From Anthopleura xanthogrammica (Eukaryota > Cnidaria > Anthozoa > Actiniaria > Actiniidae): a stretch of DNA of 64,000 bases. Below the pieces are notes generated by a model that did no database searches, had not been told where the DNA came from, and saw only the letters and a list, made by a program, of their open reading frames with translations. Where the stretch lies: assembly GCA_964019055.1 (NCBI GenBank), contig OZ025207.1:22261117-22325116 (forward strand), in the 5' to 3' direction. Of this stretch, positions 22,348-32,762 are shown in pieces. Within the stretch, counting starts at the first letter, position 1. Each line of letters opens with the position of its first letter. A program made the position numbers and the translations under genes.

Positions 22348-22968
22348 TATTTAAAGACTGGTCAGGTTAATATATTTGGCCATCCAGAGCACTTGTAGAT
22401 AAAACAATGCCAGATATCTTCAAGGATAAGAACTCTAACACAAGAGTCATAATTGACTGCACTATTATTTGACTGCCACGTCTAAACCTTGACTATTAGA
22501 TTTTGTTTCACAGGTGTTGTGAATTTGCTCTAGGCTAAAGTTTTATGAAAACTGCTCTATGACTAAATATATTAATGACAATCATAATAATGACAATAAT
22601 AATATATGGTTTAATGTTCTCACTTTATCTTAATTTTTTTTAATGGCTACTATGAGTGAATGGCATATGGCTAAGGTTGATTGCTAAAAGTACCAAAGCT
22701 GTTTAAGCTCATGAGGTAATGATACTGATTGTAGCTCATGAAAGTTCATATAATACAAAGGAATCCGCCTAAATAGTCACAGTGCTTTCCAAGTAGTAGG
22801 AAAGTATAACCTTCAAATGTTTTATCATAAAATCCTTCTAAGCAACATTCACAGTATTGTATCCTTAGCAATAACCAAGGAGTTTAAATTTAAATTATTT
22901 TTGAACAACAAAATTTTGATTGATAGTTTGAAGTATTTAAAAAAATAATAATGGTATTAAAATAAGTC

Positions 22969-25309
22969 TCAATCCTGCCTGTAGTTGCAAAAATTTTCAG
23001 CTGCTCTTTTAAGAAAATGCTTGAAATAATAGTCCTTCAATTTCTCTTGAAGTGTGCCCCAAAACTGACTATCGAATGGAATTCTTTGTATGCTCATTCC
23101 TACATTGGTATATACCACAAAGTCACACCACTTAGCCTTAGTTACTCCCAGTTGTCCTTGAGCTTGTCAATAATAATCATGATTCTTCTTGAGCTTTGGT
23201 TTCTTATCAATTTTTTCACAACAGAATGTTTTGCCTGAGCATGCCTCCAAGGGAGTACGTTACATGGAATTTTGTCTGTGGGCACTTGATCTCCACTAAA
23301 CCATACTGATCTTGGCAGGTTATTTCAATAACTTTGCCATCAGGAGAAGCTCCAAGAAAGGGTGCTTCCATTGCTACAACTAGGCCTGATTTGAATAGCA
23401 AAACAGGCCTTCTGATTGAATACATATACCTTTGATATTGTCTCAATGCAATAGGTTCATATCTCTTACCATGTTCAATGTACTTTGAATGAACAGTGAT
23501 AGGACTGATCAGACTGTTTACAAGTGAGTCATGATTTCTTTGTCTAATGCAGACTTTCTTGAAATTAGATGCAGAGATTCTATATTGTCGCTCATCTTTC
23601 CATTCATCTGATGTAGATTGTTTACGAGTTTTTTCCTCAATGTCATTTAATTTATCAGCATCAACCAAGAGATGACTTAGTAAATTGACTTCTTGTTGTT
23701 CAAGTTTATCTGGTAATTTGTAAGGTTCAGTGCGGTTTAATGGGAATTTAGGATATTCTGTAGGGGGATCTCATATATCTTGGGGAACGGTTGGTATAGA
23801 TCCAAATTCACAGAACACAGAACACTTTTTGACTCTGTGAATTGAAGTTGGTAGCTTGCAAAAGAACAAGAGGGACTTTTACCAAATTTTGTTTCTTTGA
23901 AGTCAGGATATTAGGGTTAATTGCCATTTTGTCAGCTTTCAACTTGACTTCATCTTCAGGCTAAGATTTCAAGTTATTTCTTGCCTCATATAACAAACAC
24001 TTCAATCCTTCCTCTCTTGGTCTACTTGCTGCATAATCATCTAATTTAGTTTTCTTAACCATGACTTCCATGATTGGCTTTGGTGTTACTTTTTCCCCTC
24101 TTCCTTTTTTGTGCCACAATTGCAGTGAAGATGTGCATGCAGTATTAGGATTCATGTCATTCTCTGAGTCCAGTTGTTTAGTATCACTGCAAGGCATGTA
24201 AGGACGTTTTACAAAGCTTTAGCATTAAAGCTAAAACATGATTCAGTGCAAAGTCCCACTTTACCAGCCACACAGCCACACGTGCAAGATGCTTCTTTGA
24301 CTTCACCAGTGATAAGGTCGAGAGCTACTTTCAACTTATGTGGAGCTTCATGATTTTTTTTATAACTATGGTAACAAAGCGACTTAAAATAAAAGTAACA
24401 ATTGTCGCTTGCTGCTTCTATCTGTTTAAGATACTCGTCAACCAAGAAGGTTTTCGCTTTTTGAGGCCCAGTAGGGACAGAATGGCCTTCACTTTGAAGA
24501 TCGATAAATTTACCAGATTTTGTTATATGAGCATCCAGTTCTTCCCGGTTAAAAGGTGGCATTCTCTGTAAGCAGCTGGATGACCAACCATCCGCGGGAA
24601 ACTTCACTGTCTGAGGGCCGTTCTGAGGTTGTGTTTGGATGGCATTCAACTTGTCCTGTCGCTGTTTACGCTTCGTATAAACTTTATTTTCGTTTTGATC
24701 CTCTATATTTTTGTCTTTCCCAGCCTTGGTATACTCTTCTACCCCTAAAAATGAACGAGGAAAATTTGGAGGTTTTTTTTTTTGAATGACAAGTGATTTC
24801 CTGCTATTTTTGAATCCGTATTTCTTAATGTATCGAACAAGGTACTAAACCCCACTTTCAATCGAAGCCGTAACACATCGCTATCACTTTTCAATGTGAG
24901 TTCGATATCTCTTTGGATCGATTAGGACATTTTAAGATTTTTCTTTTCTTTCTTGGCCAATAATATCAGCTTTATTAGGTTAAAGAAGTTTTAATTGTAG
25001 GTTCAGCTGTTGTTGTCTAACCTTTTGACAAGCTGGTCTCAGTTTCGTCTTTAGACCTTTGGCGGGATCTCCCCTGCATTTTAGCCAGAATTTAAGTTCT
25101 TGTACTTTAAAATTAGCTGGTGCTCTTCTACCTAGTGATGACCCAGGAATATCTTCTTCTGAAAGCCTTAGATTGTTTTTAAAACAGAGCTCATTGTATT
25201 GGAAACATGTATATTCACCAAGGGAAAAGCCTCCAAAGTACAAACAGTGGCCCGACGGACCTCGCTTTCGTGCAAACTCGTTACCAGGCTCCCAAAGCAA
25301 AATTTTCAT
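22969..25309 (-). pseudogene. SAP-SWIM-YqaJ nuclease protein of the ISL2EU element, broken
   Basis: Read right to left. The N-terminal part (25309-24980) starts in the inverted repeat and holds a SAP-like segment (VQELKFWLKCRGDPAKGLKT). Next is 24649-24209, with a SWIM-type zinc-binding motif (ASCTCGCVAGKVGLC; the final Cys-His is altered by frameshift). Then comes a linker (24197-23961: LQLWHKKGRGEK). Last is the YqaJ-like nuclease (about 23740-22969), with EWKDERQYRISASNF, HGKRYEPIALRQY, the catalytic LGASPDG and LVEIKCP, and after a frameshift and a TGA the tail GQLGVTKAKWCDFVVYTN and RIPFDSQFWGTL. YqaJ proteins are lambda-exonuclease-like; their role in these elements is unproven but probably concerns recombination. 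At least three frameshifts or stops show it is dead. Confidence 0.85.
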
Positions 25310-25371
25310 TATGCATTGCGTGTATACATTTTTTTATTATATGACACCATAGAAACCAAGCTTGGGCTACC

Positions 25372-25450
25372 TGTGATATAAGGAATCACATGCACAGCTT
25401 ATTTGCAAAAGTTCTTGCGAACTCGGCTATAGAAGCGAAACGCGAAACGC
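25372..25450 (+). repeat. Copy of the repeat at 6262-6346
   Basis: Shares AAGGAATCACATGCACAG-like and TCGGCTATAGAAGCGAAACG-like blocks with the sequence downstream of the GFP-like gene, in the same orientation. It begins about 50 bp after the ISL2EU right end. Confidence 0.6.
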
Positions 25451-25499
25451 CATATTCTTAAAATGTAAAGGTAAAGCGTCCTTATTTTACGTCGGTAGC

Positions 25500-27060
25500 T
25501 CGTAACAGTCCGTGATTAATAAATTTGAGGCTAACGGTGCGTTCATTTTACCCACCCCCCCCCCCCCCCTCCCCCCGCTCCCAATCAGTGCTCCGTTTTA
25601 TGGCCACCTGCGCAGCCGCTGTGAGGCGCTTCCGGTTCCCGTCATTCCCCCACTAGCGTCTGCTCCAACTCGAACAACATTCCTTTGTGCGTTGTTTTCT
25701 ATTAGCCAATCAAATCGCTAGGTGATATGCAGATTTTCTATTTTGAGTAGCCGTTGCTGTTTATAGTGCTATTGAAGTCGCTAAACCTGTGAGATAATGA
25801 TAGCTAGATAGTCAAATACAATGAAATTAGGGTATACTAAATCAAGGGCACTAGGACAAAGCCGTTTTGTGAATTTGTAATAAATGTTACATGTGATTGT
25901 ACTTGGAGTGATTCTCATAAACCCGTGGAATACCCTTTAGCGTATTACGCACTACTTCACTCTGATTCTTTTGTTTTCTATTGTGTTTTTTTGACTATTA
26001 CACTTTAATAAGTGCACTTTGTTTCATGGGTTAATGAAAACCACTCTATCTGTTGTTCTTTACTTGCAATGAAGCGCCATTCAGTCTATCTGACCTTTTA
26101 TTAATTAGCTTTTATTTAGCCTCTGTTGTCCGTTTAGGGCCGCCAAGCCTCGTACCTTTGAATCTAGTATGTTCCGGTTCTACTTGACCAAAGTTAGTTA
26201 TTATTACTGTATAATAAGTTAATCAAATTTTTTTGGGCCGATTTAAGAGACGCTTTTACTTCTTCATCAGGCTTTATGACAATAATTACTTAGCGAGTGG
26301 CTTTTAAGCCGTGCTCTTCACTTTCGAAATGCCCTAAATTGACCCTCAGACAGGCTCTGTGACTAAGCGAAAATTCTGCATTTTTTGCTGCATTCGTTCA
26401 CAAAAACCAAAACACGAATGGCAATGACGTTTAGCCACGAGTAACATTATTATTTCCTCTTTCTAAAACATTAAAAATATCACCGATATTTGGAGTTTAA
26501 CGATTTTTGAGAGGGCTGCAATACTCCTTAAAGAGTCATAATAATGAGATCCGTTCATTTACAGTAAAACCCAATACTTGCACACCGAAAAGTGTGATGT
26601 AAGTCGAACAAAAATGCACCTTGTAGCTCCAAACTAGCTAGTTGATTGATTTGATTTCAGTGAAAGTTGATTTTTACGGAGGGAGGAAAACCGACGAGCC
26701 CATAGAAAAGCCGTCGGAGCACAGGAAAGAACCAATTAACAAACAACTCTACTCACATACACCTAATCGAAATGTGTTGACCAATCCAGCTGAGTTGACC
26801 TTCAGAACAAACTCAAGGTCAACCAATCAGAATTTAGGATTCAACATCCTATTTTGATTAGCATTTCCCATTATTCTGCCAAGAGAATTTATGAAATAAG
26901 AGTTCTTCCCTCTTTAAATTAATCGTTAGTCGAACGCTAGTCGAACTCATGGCGGAAATATTTTTCAATCAACAGGAAAAGTCTAGTCGTTGTATACTCG
27001 GAAAATTCTCGAAAAATGCAAACCAAAAATAGTGACCCATAATTCCTTTCGGGGAAGGCG
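25500..27060. other. Gene-free stretch with a C-rich block
   Basis: Poly-C/CCT-rich tract at about 25553-25580, otherwise AT-rich. No gene or clear element is seen. Confidence 0.45.
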
Positions 27061-27072
27061 GTCAACTCAGCT

Positions 27073-27275
27073 GGTTTGAATAACTATTGTACTGGGCTAA
27101 CTAGCCTCTTTTTTCATACATGTAAAAACGCTTAAATGTTTCAACGTGAACACGAGGCTAGTCAGTTCAGAGCAATAGTTATTCAAATTCGTCACCATAT
27201 TTCGAACCCGGGTCGCATTGGTGAGACGAGCGCTCTCACCGCTACTGACCGCTACGCCATCCGTGCTTCCCTAGA
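27073..27275 (-). mobile_element. tRNA-derived SINE with an attached palindrome
   Basis: On the minus strand, GATGGCGTAGCGGTCAG followed by GAGAGCGCTCGTCTCACC and the B-box GGGTTCGAAAT gives the layout of a pol III tRNA-type promoter. It is too degenerate for a functional tRNA. It is followed by inverted repeats (GAATAACTATTG facing CAATAGTTATTC; GGCTAGT facing ACTAGCC). Confidence 0.65.
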
Positions 27276-27769
27276 AGGGGACCAGGTTTACTTTATGAAA
27301 GTTTATCTAAGCATTTTCGTTGTTACACATACGAAGAAGGTGTTTCCTAATCTATTGTATGTTTGTATGGAATGCCTTTCATGGGTTTTGGAGGTTAATG
27401 GGCTACCTGTGTTAAAGACCAAATGCCACAGGGATCCCAGTTCAGAGAACAAGCATGAGAAGTTGAGGGAAAAGAAAGGAAAACCGTTGTAGCAGAAAAT
27501 CGCTGGGTTTCAATAAATAGTTGATTAAAGTCTTTGCAACTCATTATCTGCTCCAAGTGTGGTCAAACACTGACCACCATGTGTTGTCAACCAGAAAGAA
27601 TGCAACTGAAAACTTGTGATTCAGCTGATGAACATTCCGCTCAAGACAGGAAATGACGTCAGGAGAAACCCATCAATTGGTTTAATGCATGAATCAAATT
27701 TATTGCATAGTATATTGCCTTTCTTTCTATTGTATTATACAATATTCATTACATTTTTCGAGAATATAG

Positions 27770-28112
27770 ACCCCTTGCAGCACCTCGAAATGCAGCTCAA
27801 TAGACCTTTTTCAAGTGATGTCAAAGGTTCGGAGCTCAATTTGAAGGACAAAACAAAATAATTTCAATCTCCTGAGAATAGCCAATGAGGAAAGTGAGTT
27901 CTTACGCTTTTTTGGCTCCTCTAAAAATTAATCTGACAATTTTTCCTTCGGCATTTTCTATGGAAATAAAAGGATTTCAGCAGACGAAAATAACAGAGTA
28001 ATGTTTTTCTTATATTTTTAAAGAACTCACTTTCCAGAGTTCTTTATGAGCTTTGATGCACATTGCCTAATGGAACTTATTGTTTTGTCCTCCAAATTGA
28101 GGATTGCTGTGT
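27770..28112. mobile_element. MITE family A copy carrying an inserted family B element
   Basis: Family A is recognised by AGACCCCTTGCAGC at one end and a hairpin whose arms contain CAATTTGGAGGACAAAACAA and its complement. Uninterrupted copies lie at 28415-28553, 30900-31040 and 63837-63970. In this copy the phrase CTCCTGAGAAT is followed by about 180 bp of foreign sequence (about 27884-28066) before the right arm resumes. That insert is family B, also present in reverse orientation at 46073-46312. Confidence 0.7.
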
Positions 28113-28414
28113 CGCAAAAAGTTACCAATGTGAAGTTTTAAAAACCAACGTTTATCTCTTTTGTCTTAACGTTTATTTTATAATCATAACCTTTTTTATA
28201 TTTGAGATAGATCTTGATTGGACAACATCCACCCCTCTCACCGTGAGCCAAGTCAAAAACAGCTAGGGTGTAGAGGGAACAGGTTAACAATATTTGAAGC
28301 TACCCGCCTGTCAAGCATGACATTGGAAGCCCTTTAGGTGTCAGTACCAGATACATGGATTGAAAGCTTGTGAAGCTTTATGACCCAGCTGCAGAAAGCT
28401 TCAATGAATCAGTC

Positions 28415-28553
28415 TATAGACCCATTTCACGTGACGTCAAAGCAACTCAATTTGGAGAACAAAACAAAATAATTTCAATCTCCTGAGAATTGGAAACTAT
28501 TGTTTTGTCCTCCAAATTGAGCTGTATTCCAACGAGCTGCAAGGGGTCTATAG
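28415..28553. mobile_element. MITE family A, complete copy
   Basis: CTATAGACCC at the left end and GGGTCTATAG at the right end, with the central hairpin CTCAATTTGGAGAAC...GTCCTCCAAATTGAG. About 139 bp. Confidence 0.78.
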
Positions 28554-28559
28554 ACAAAG

Positions 28560-29235
28560 CCTAGTAAGTGTTAATGAACATGCTAAGTGCTTATCATTAC
28601 GGCTATAAAGAAATACTATTTTAAAAGTACAAATGTATAGTGGAAACCTGTTAAGTGCTGATGAATATTTCCATAGTCCTGTAATAAGAGCTAGTGATCC
28701 ATTCCATCAGTAGAAGCCTGGTAAGTGCTAGAGATATGTTAGTGGACGTGTTTGAGACAATGATCCAACATGCATGTGAATTTTAAAAGCCGGTTAATTA
28801 CTAATAACCCATTTCATGGCGGAAACCTTTTAAGTGCTAGTGATTCGATTAGTGGAAGCATTAAAGTATTAATGACCCAAGCCTGTTAAGTGCTAGTGGA
28901 AGCCTCAGTATAGTGTTGAAATGACATAATCCATAGTGAAGTCTAATAGTATTAACTGCTAATGATCTATCATTAGTGGAAGCCTGTAAAGTGTTAGTGA
29001 TCCATTCCTTGGAAGCCTGTTAAGTGTTTCTGTTCCAGTCTACAGTTGAAGCTCATAAACCCTTTTGATGCCATTTGTAGTAAACTTGTTAAAGCCTTTT
29101 AAGTATTAATGACCCAGTTAAGTGTTCGCCTGTTTTCTTCGGTGGAAGCCTGCTAAGTGCCAATACATTTCACAGGGGAAGCCCCTTCAGTGTCAGCAAT
29201 GGAGTAAAAACCTCCACAGATTATGAGTTAAATAA
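28560..29235. repeat. Degenerate tandem array downstream of the GPCR
   Basis: The phrases GTGGAAGCCTGTTAAGTGC and TAGTGATCCATTCC recur more than ten times at irregular spacing of about 40-60 bp, strongly diverged. The array ends about 20 bp before the GPCR stop codon region, so on the minus strand it would lie in the 3' UTR or just after it. Confidence 0.75.
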
Positions 29236-29252
29236 AATGGAAATTTATGGTA

Positions 29253-30359
29253 TTAAACTTTAGTATTTTTAACATGATTCTTCTTTAACAATTTCGTACC
29301 CTTCTTATTTTCTTCGTTCAGTTTGGGTTTAACTAGCGAGTTTCCTTGACAGCTTGACCTCGATGTACTGCGAAAAGACGCTGACAGGTTTCTAGATTTT
29401 CTCAACAATATCTTGATGAAAGCCTTTCTAAAGTCGTTACTCCGCCAGCAGTAGATGATGGGGTTACAGAACGATGACGTAAATGTCAATATCTTGACCA
29501 ACGCGTTGATAACCCCTCTTTTATTAGTAGACGCAAAGCCTTCTGGGAAGCATTGGGGGCATACCCTTTCTAGGAAGTAGTATATGCAGGAAGGAAACCA
29601 GCATACAACGAATATGCCTATGACTATCATGATTGTGACGTTTGCTTTTCGTTCTTTGCGTTCCTTGCGTTCTTTAGCACCCACTCGTTTGTTGGTGAGG
29701 GAAGTTCGAATGGATTTTCTCTCGCTGTTGATTCTTTGCATATGAGTTCGAGCGATAAAATATATATACAAGTAACATACAACAATGACAAGAAATGGCA
29801 CGATGACATTGGTGACGATCACCATGACACTCCACCACCAGGTGGGGTTGTAATTACACTCCTGCGAATCTCTACCAGGGAGGGGTATGAAAGGCAGGAG
29901 TGACACTCCCAGTGTATCTACCCAAATCAATACCAGAGCCATCAATATTCGCTTGCGTGTGACCGTGTTCACATAAGCCAGCGGATTCTTTACAGCGATC
30001 AGGCGCTCTACGCTGATCACAGATAAACTCAATATTGAAGCATAACCGCTGATGAAATACGAGAAGCGAAAGGCATCGCAGACGAATTCCGCATAAGGTC
30101 CATGTTCGATAAATTTCTTTGCAATGTACGAAGGCATAGCGACCACGCCTGCCATAAGGTCCGCCAAAGCGAGGCTGAATATTGAGTAGTACGTCACAGT
30201 ATGTAAATTAGGTTGAATGTAAATAGCAATACAGACGAGCACGTTGCCAACAACAGTACCAAAGGATTGAACCACCAGTATCCCTACCACGGGGATGAAA
30301 GGCATTTTGATCTCATGTGCGACAGACGCGTTCTCATCATCAGACATGTTAGAGAACAT
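29253..30359 (-). CDS. Class A (rhodopsin family) G protein-coupled receptor
   Basis: A 368-residue protein with seven membrane segments. Landmarks in order are two N-glycosylation sites (N4, N10), TM1 GNVLV (N39), TM2 LALAD (D67), the disulphide pair C94 and C168, and ERL at 118-120 in place of the usual DRY after TM3. Then come TM4 Trp147, TM5 Pro188, TM6 CWFP (253-256) and TM7 NPIIY (299-303), followed by a Ser-rich cytoplasmic tail. Intracellular loop 3 is Lys/Arg/Glu-rich (about 213-240). The ligand cannot be assigned; it belongs to the broad amine/adenosine/melatonin-like cnidarian receptors. The start was chosen at 30359. A CTAG acceptor at 30386-30389 lies just upstream, so the longer frame (to 30482) runs through an intron and MITE sequence. 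The coding part is a single exon with a 26-base 5' UTR piece before the splice site. Confidence 0.88.
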   Translation of the reverse strand: MFSNMSDDENASVAHEIKMPFIPVVGILVVQSFGTVVGNVLVCIAIYIQPNLHTVTYYSIFSLALADLMAGVVAMPSYIAKKFIEHGPYAEFVCDAFRFSYFISGYASILSLSVISVERLIAVKNPLAYVNTVTRKRILMALVLIWVDTLGVSLLPFIPLPGRDSQECNYNPTWWWSVMVIVTNVIVPFLVIVVCYLYIYFIARTHMQRINSERKSIRTSLTNKRVGAKERKERKERKANVTIMIVIGIFVVCWFPSCIYYFLERVCPQCFPEGFASTNKRGVINALVKILTFTSSFCNPIIYCWRSNDFRKAFIKILLRKSRNLSASFRSTSRSSCQGNSLVKPKLNEENKKGTKLLKKNHVKNTKV

Positions 30360-30565
30360 CTTACCGGTACTTGGCCAGTAGACCCTAGAAAACAACAACA
30401 GAATGTGAGCCTTGGTTTGCACTAGAATAGACCCCTTGCACATGGCGTCAAATTTTTTTTTTTTACAATTTTTATTGGGCAATAGCTGTTAATATAGTAC
30501 ATGAAAATAGTTTAAATATAGGCTTTGTACCATCATGTGATGGCATCAATGACAGTAGGCAGGAG

Positions 30566-30843
30566 CAATAGACCATTTCACGGTTGTCGTCGCTCAACCT
30601 CAGCCTCGATAGTGTGTAATATATTCTTTAGAATTCCACTACAGCTCACGGTAATTTAAGGAATGTATATACACATTATTGAACAATAGACCATTTTTGA
30701 GATGTACGAGCGCTTTCAAAAATATCTATTGAAACACTTTTAAGTTTTAAAGAACTTCCACGGGCTTTAGTCAAATTCTAAAGAATAAATTACACGCTAT
30801 CGAGGCTGAGGTTGAGCGACGACAACCGTGAAATGATCTATTG
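30566..30843. mobile_element. MITE with long inverted repeats, 278 bp
   Basis: CAATAGACCATTTCACGG and GTCGTCGCTCAACCTCAGCC at the left are mirrored at the right, in arms of about 70 bp that reach TTCTTTAGAATT. It lies in the upstream intron or promoter region of the GPCR. Confidence 0.8.
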
Positions 30844-30899
30844 AATCTGGTCTAATCAGATTTACATGAGAAAGATTTCAGTTTACCAGGGGAAAAGGA

Positions 30900-31040
30900 C
30901 TCTATTGTCGTGCCCCCTGTCATGGCTGCCCTCTATTTGGAGGACAAAACAAAATCAGTTGTAATCTCCTGAGAGTTGCAAACCTATTGTTTTGTCCTCC
31001 AAATTGAACAATATTTCGAAGTGCTGCAAGGAGTGTATAA
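30900..31040. mobile_element. MITE family A, another copy
   Basis: TTTGGAGGACAAAACAAAAT and CCTATTGTTTTGTCCTCCAA arms with CTCCTGAGAG at the turn. The ends are worn. Confidence 0.7.
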
Positions 31041-31373
31041 CGGGATACACAAGTGTGGATATTCTTTCATGGTCTATTAAAAACTTTACATTTTTCGACT
31101 TTGGCGTAACGCTTTATTTGTTTTTTGTTTTTCATTTCAACCGTGTCATTCCCTAGAGTATCACATTTTTTGTTTAACGGTTGCGCACAACAATACACAT
31201 GAATATAGATACAACTCAAACAAAGAAACTTATTCTCGAGAAATCGCCGTGTGGTCTGAAATAGGAAAACATTACGCACAAGGTTGAGAGGTTTAAAGTG
31301 AAACCCGGACAACCACGTACAATGCAAGCCATCACACTCATGACACGTATAACACACTCCCAATTGGTATATT

Positions 31374-31972
31374 TGAAGTGCCTATAAACCCTAACTCAAT
31401 ATTTTCAGTATTGATTCTACATAAAGTGAATAGTTGAATGGTAAAATATTTTTATATGATTTGAGTAACGCATCGTGGAGGTGTATACTTCCAATATGTT
31501 AATGCTGTGACGTATCTGGAAGCATTTGAATAAATTTGTCACCATTTGTAAATAGACCATTTTCGAGATGCGCGAGCGCTTTCAGAAATATCGCAGGCGC
31601 AGACATGAAAAAGAGGCATTTTCGGGCAAGATCACGCGCGCTATTGACTCTGCCCGAAAATGCCTCGAGATCATGTACGCGCCTGCGATATTTTTGAAAG
31701 CGCTCGCGTATCTCGAAAATGGTCTATTGAAACACCGATTTCTATGAGAAAACAAATTTGCAATAATCTTTCTATAAACCCTGAGTAAGATAATGATGTT
31801 TTATAAATGATGTTTTACTGCCCCAGAAAAGTTATGTATATTTAATAAAGTATAAACCTTGATTTATCCAAGATGCATCACTCAAATCTTATAAAAAATA
31901 TTTTACCATTCAACTTTTCACTTCATGTAGAATCAATACTGAAAATATTGAGTTAGGGTTTATAAGCACTTT
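31374..31972. mobile_element. MITE with about 100-bp inverted repeats
   Basis: Left AAGTGCCTATAAACCCTAAC and right (reverse complement) AAGTGCTTATAAACCCTAAC, continuing through CAATATTTTCAGTATTGATT and GGTAAAATATTTTT. Another palindrome (31553-31727) is inserted in the middle. Confidence 0.8.
31553..31727. mobile_element. Near-perfect palindromic MITE nested in 31374-31972
   Basis: TAGACCATTTTCGAGAT, GCGAGCGCTTTC, ATATCGCAGGCGC and GAGGCATTTTCGGGCA are mirrored by their complements, giving a stem of about 75 bp. The outer phrase is also found inside the MITE at 30566-30843. Confidence 0.8.
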
Positions 31973-31979
31973 AACAATA

Positions 31980-32640
31980 TCTTTGAAAATTTCCAAGTTA
32001 CATGGTTCACACATGTACATCATCTTTCATACATGATTAAAATGCAAATCATTCTTTTAACTGAAAAAAAAAACTAAAAGAAAAGAAAAAAAGAAAAAAC
32101 AACAAGGAAACAAAGAAACCGAGAAACAAAGTCTCTGCTTCATAGAAACCCACTACTAGAAGATATAGATGGTCAATGAGTCATTCAAATACCCATAAGG
32201 CATGCAGCAGCTCAGCTGACAAGGAAAAAACCTCTTAACATTCTAGACCTTTCCAGGCCTTATCTCCATAAGCAGATATCCTGTATTATAAATCATCTCG
32301 AGGGCAGGAAAGGTGAAGGAGAAGGATCTAACAGTAATAGATGCTAAAGTCTACTTGATCAACAAACCCAATAAATTAGTCATGTTTTGAGTAAACTCTA
32401 ATGGGAAAATTTGAAGCATTTTGAAAAAGTGCGCCACCTACACTTTTAATTTGTCTGATGGTTTCGGCTTGCAAAGTTACTGAGATTGAAGTATTGAAAA
32501 GAAATACAGAGAGCAGGCAAATTTCAAACATACACATTTGCATCAGAGCAGATCTAGAATGTCATTTAATGCGTCACTGGAAAGCAGAATTCTGCCTAGA
32601 CTAGGACTGAATGAATGATGAAAGATTCAGGAACTAAAGA
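31980..32640. other. No gene seen
   Basis: AT-rich non-coding DNA with an A-rich patch near 32064-32105. Confidence 0.45.
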
Positions 32641-32689
32641 AAAACGGAAAGAAGGAAGGAAGACGGGCAAGTTATCATGAACGGATGAA

Positions 32690-32762
32690 TAAATGGACGG
32701 ACGGAGGGACGGACGGACGGACGGACGGACGGACGGACGGACGAACGAAGGACGGACGGACC
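32690..32762 (+). repeat. GGAC microsatellite
   Basis: Tandem GGAC units with minor interruptions. Frames across it encode only low-complexity peptide. Confidence 0.9.

Larger units (their letters stand above)
19438..22490 (+). pseudogene. THAP-HTH-DDE transposase of the ISL2EU element, broken
   Basis: From 19438 the protein starts MPLNCCVPQC and carries a THAP zinc finger: C-x-x-x-C in CCVPQC, SWIHAIRRD, and CSRHF at the C-x-x-H end (about residues 5-62). A +1 frameshift near 19695 moves to the frame that then runs open to 20476. This holds a Glu/Lys-rich coiled coil (from about 19850) and an acidic stretch. It also holds a helix-turn-helix typical of HTH_Tnp_4 (RPRKLAVIDEFFTVLCRLRR... then LFGVSQSTISRRFTTYINYM). 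The frame ends in foreign DNA at 20457. The DDE domain resumes at 22352 with YIWPSRALVDKTMPDIF and RVIIDCT, including the first catalytic Asp, but has stops. The rest of the nuclease is absent. Its role was cut-and-paste transposition; it is not functional now. Confidence 0.85.
19282..25323. mobile_element. ISL2EU-type DNA transposon, decayed, 6.0 kb
   Basis: Inverted ends of about 90 bp start ACACGCAATGCATAA and include GTAACGAGTTTGCACGAAAG and TCCGTCGGGCCACT on both sides. Each end is flanked by AT (19280-19281 and 25324-25325), the 2-bp duplication known for ISL2EU elements. Inside are two convergent genes typical of that group, a THAP/DDE transposase (+) and a YqaJ-nuclease protein (-). 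Both are broken by frameshifts and stops, and the transposase is also interrupted by two insertions and lacks its 3' half. A Met-initiated peptide reading LLWE.GNEFARKR.PSGH starts within the inverted repeat at both ends; on the right it is the N-terminus of the YqaJ protein. Confidence 0.85.

Noticed and set aside
26235..26285. Third hammerhead-like motif on the minus strand (CCTGATGAAGAAG)
   Set aside because: It has a CUGAUGA-like word but no GAAA strand or helix II in position.
30360..30482. Longer N-terminus for the GPCR (409 residues)
   Set aside because: The extra frame crosses a good CTAG splice acceptor and runs into family A MITE sequence; the Met at 30359 is followed by glycosylation sites and TM1 as expected.
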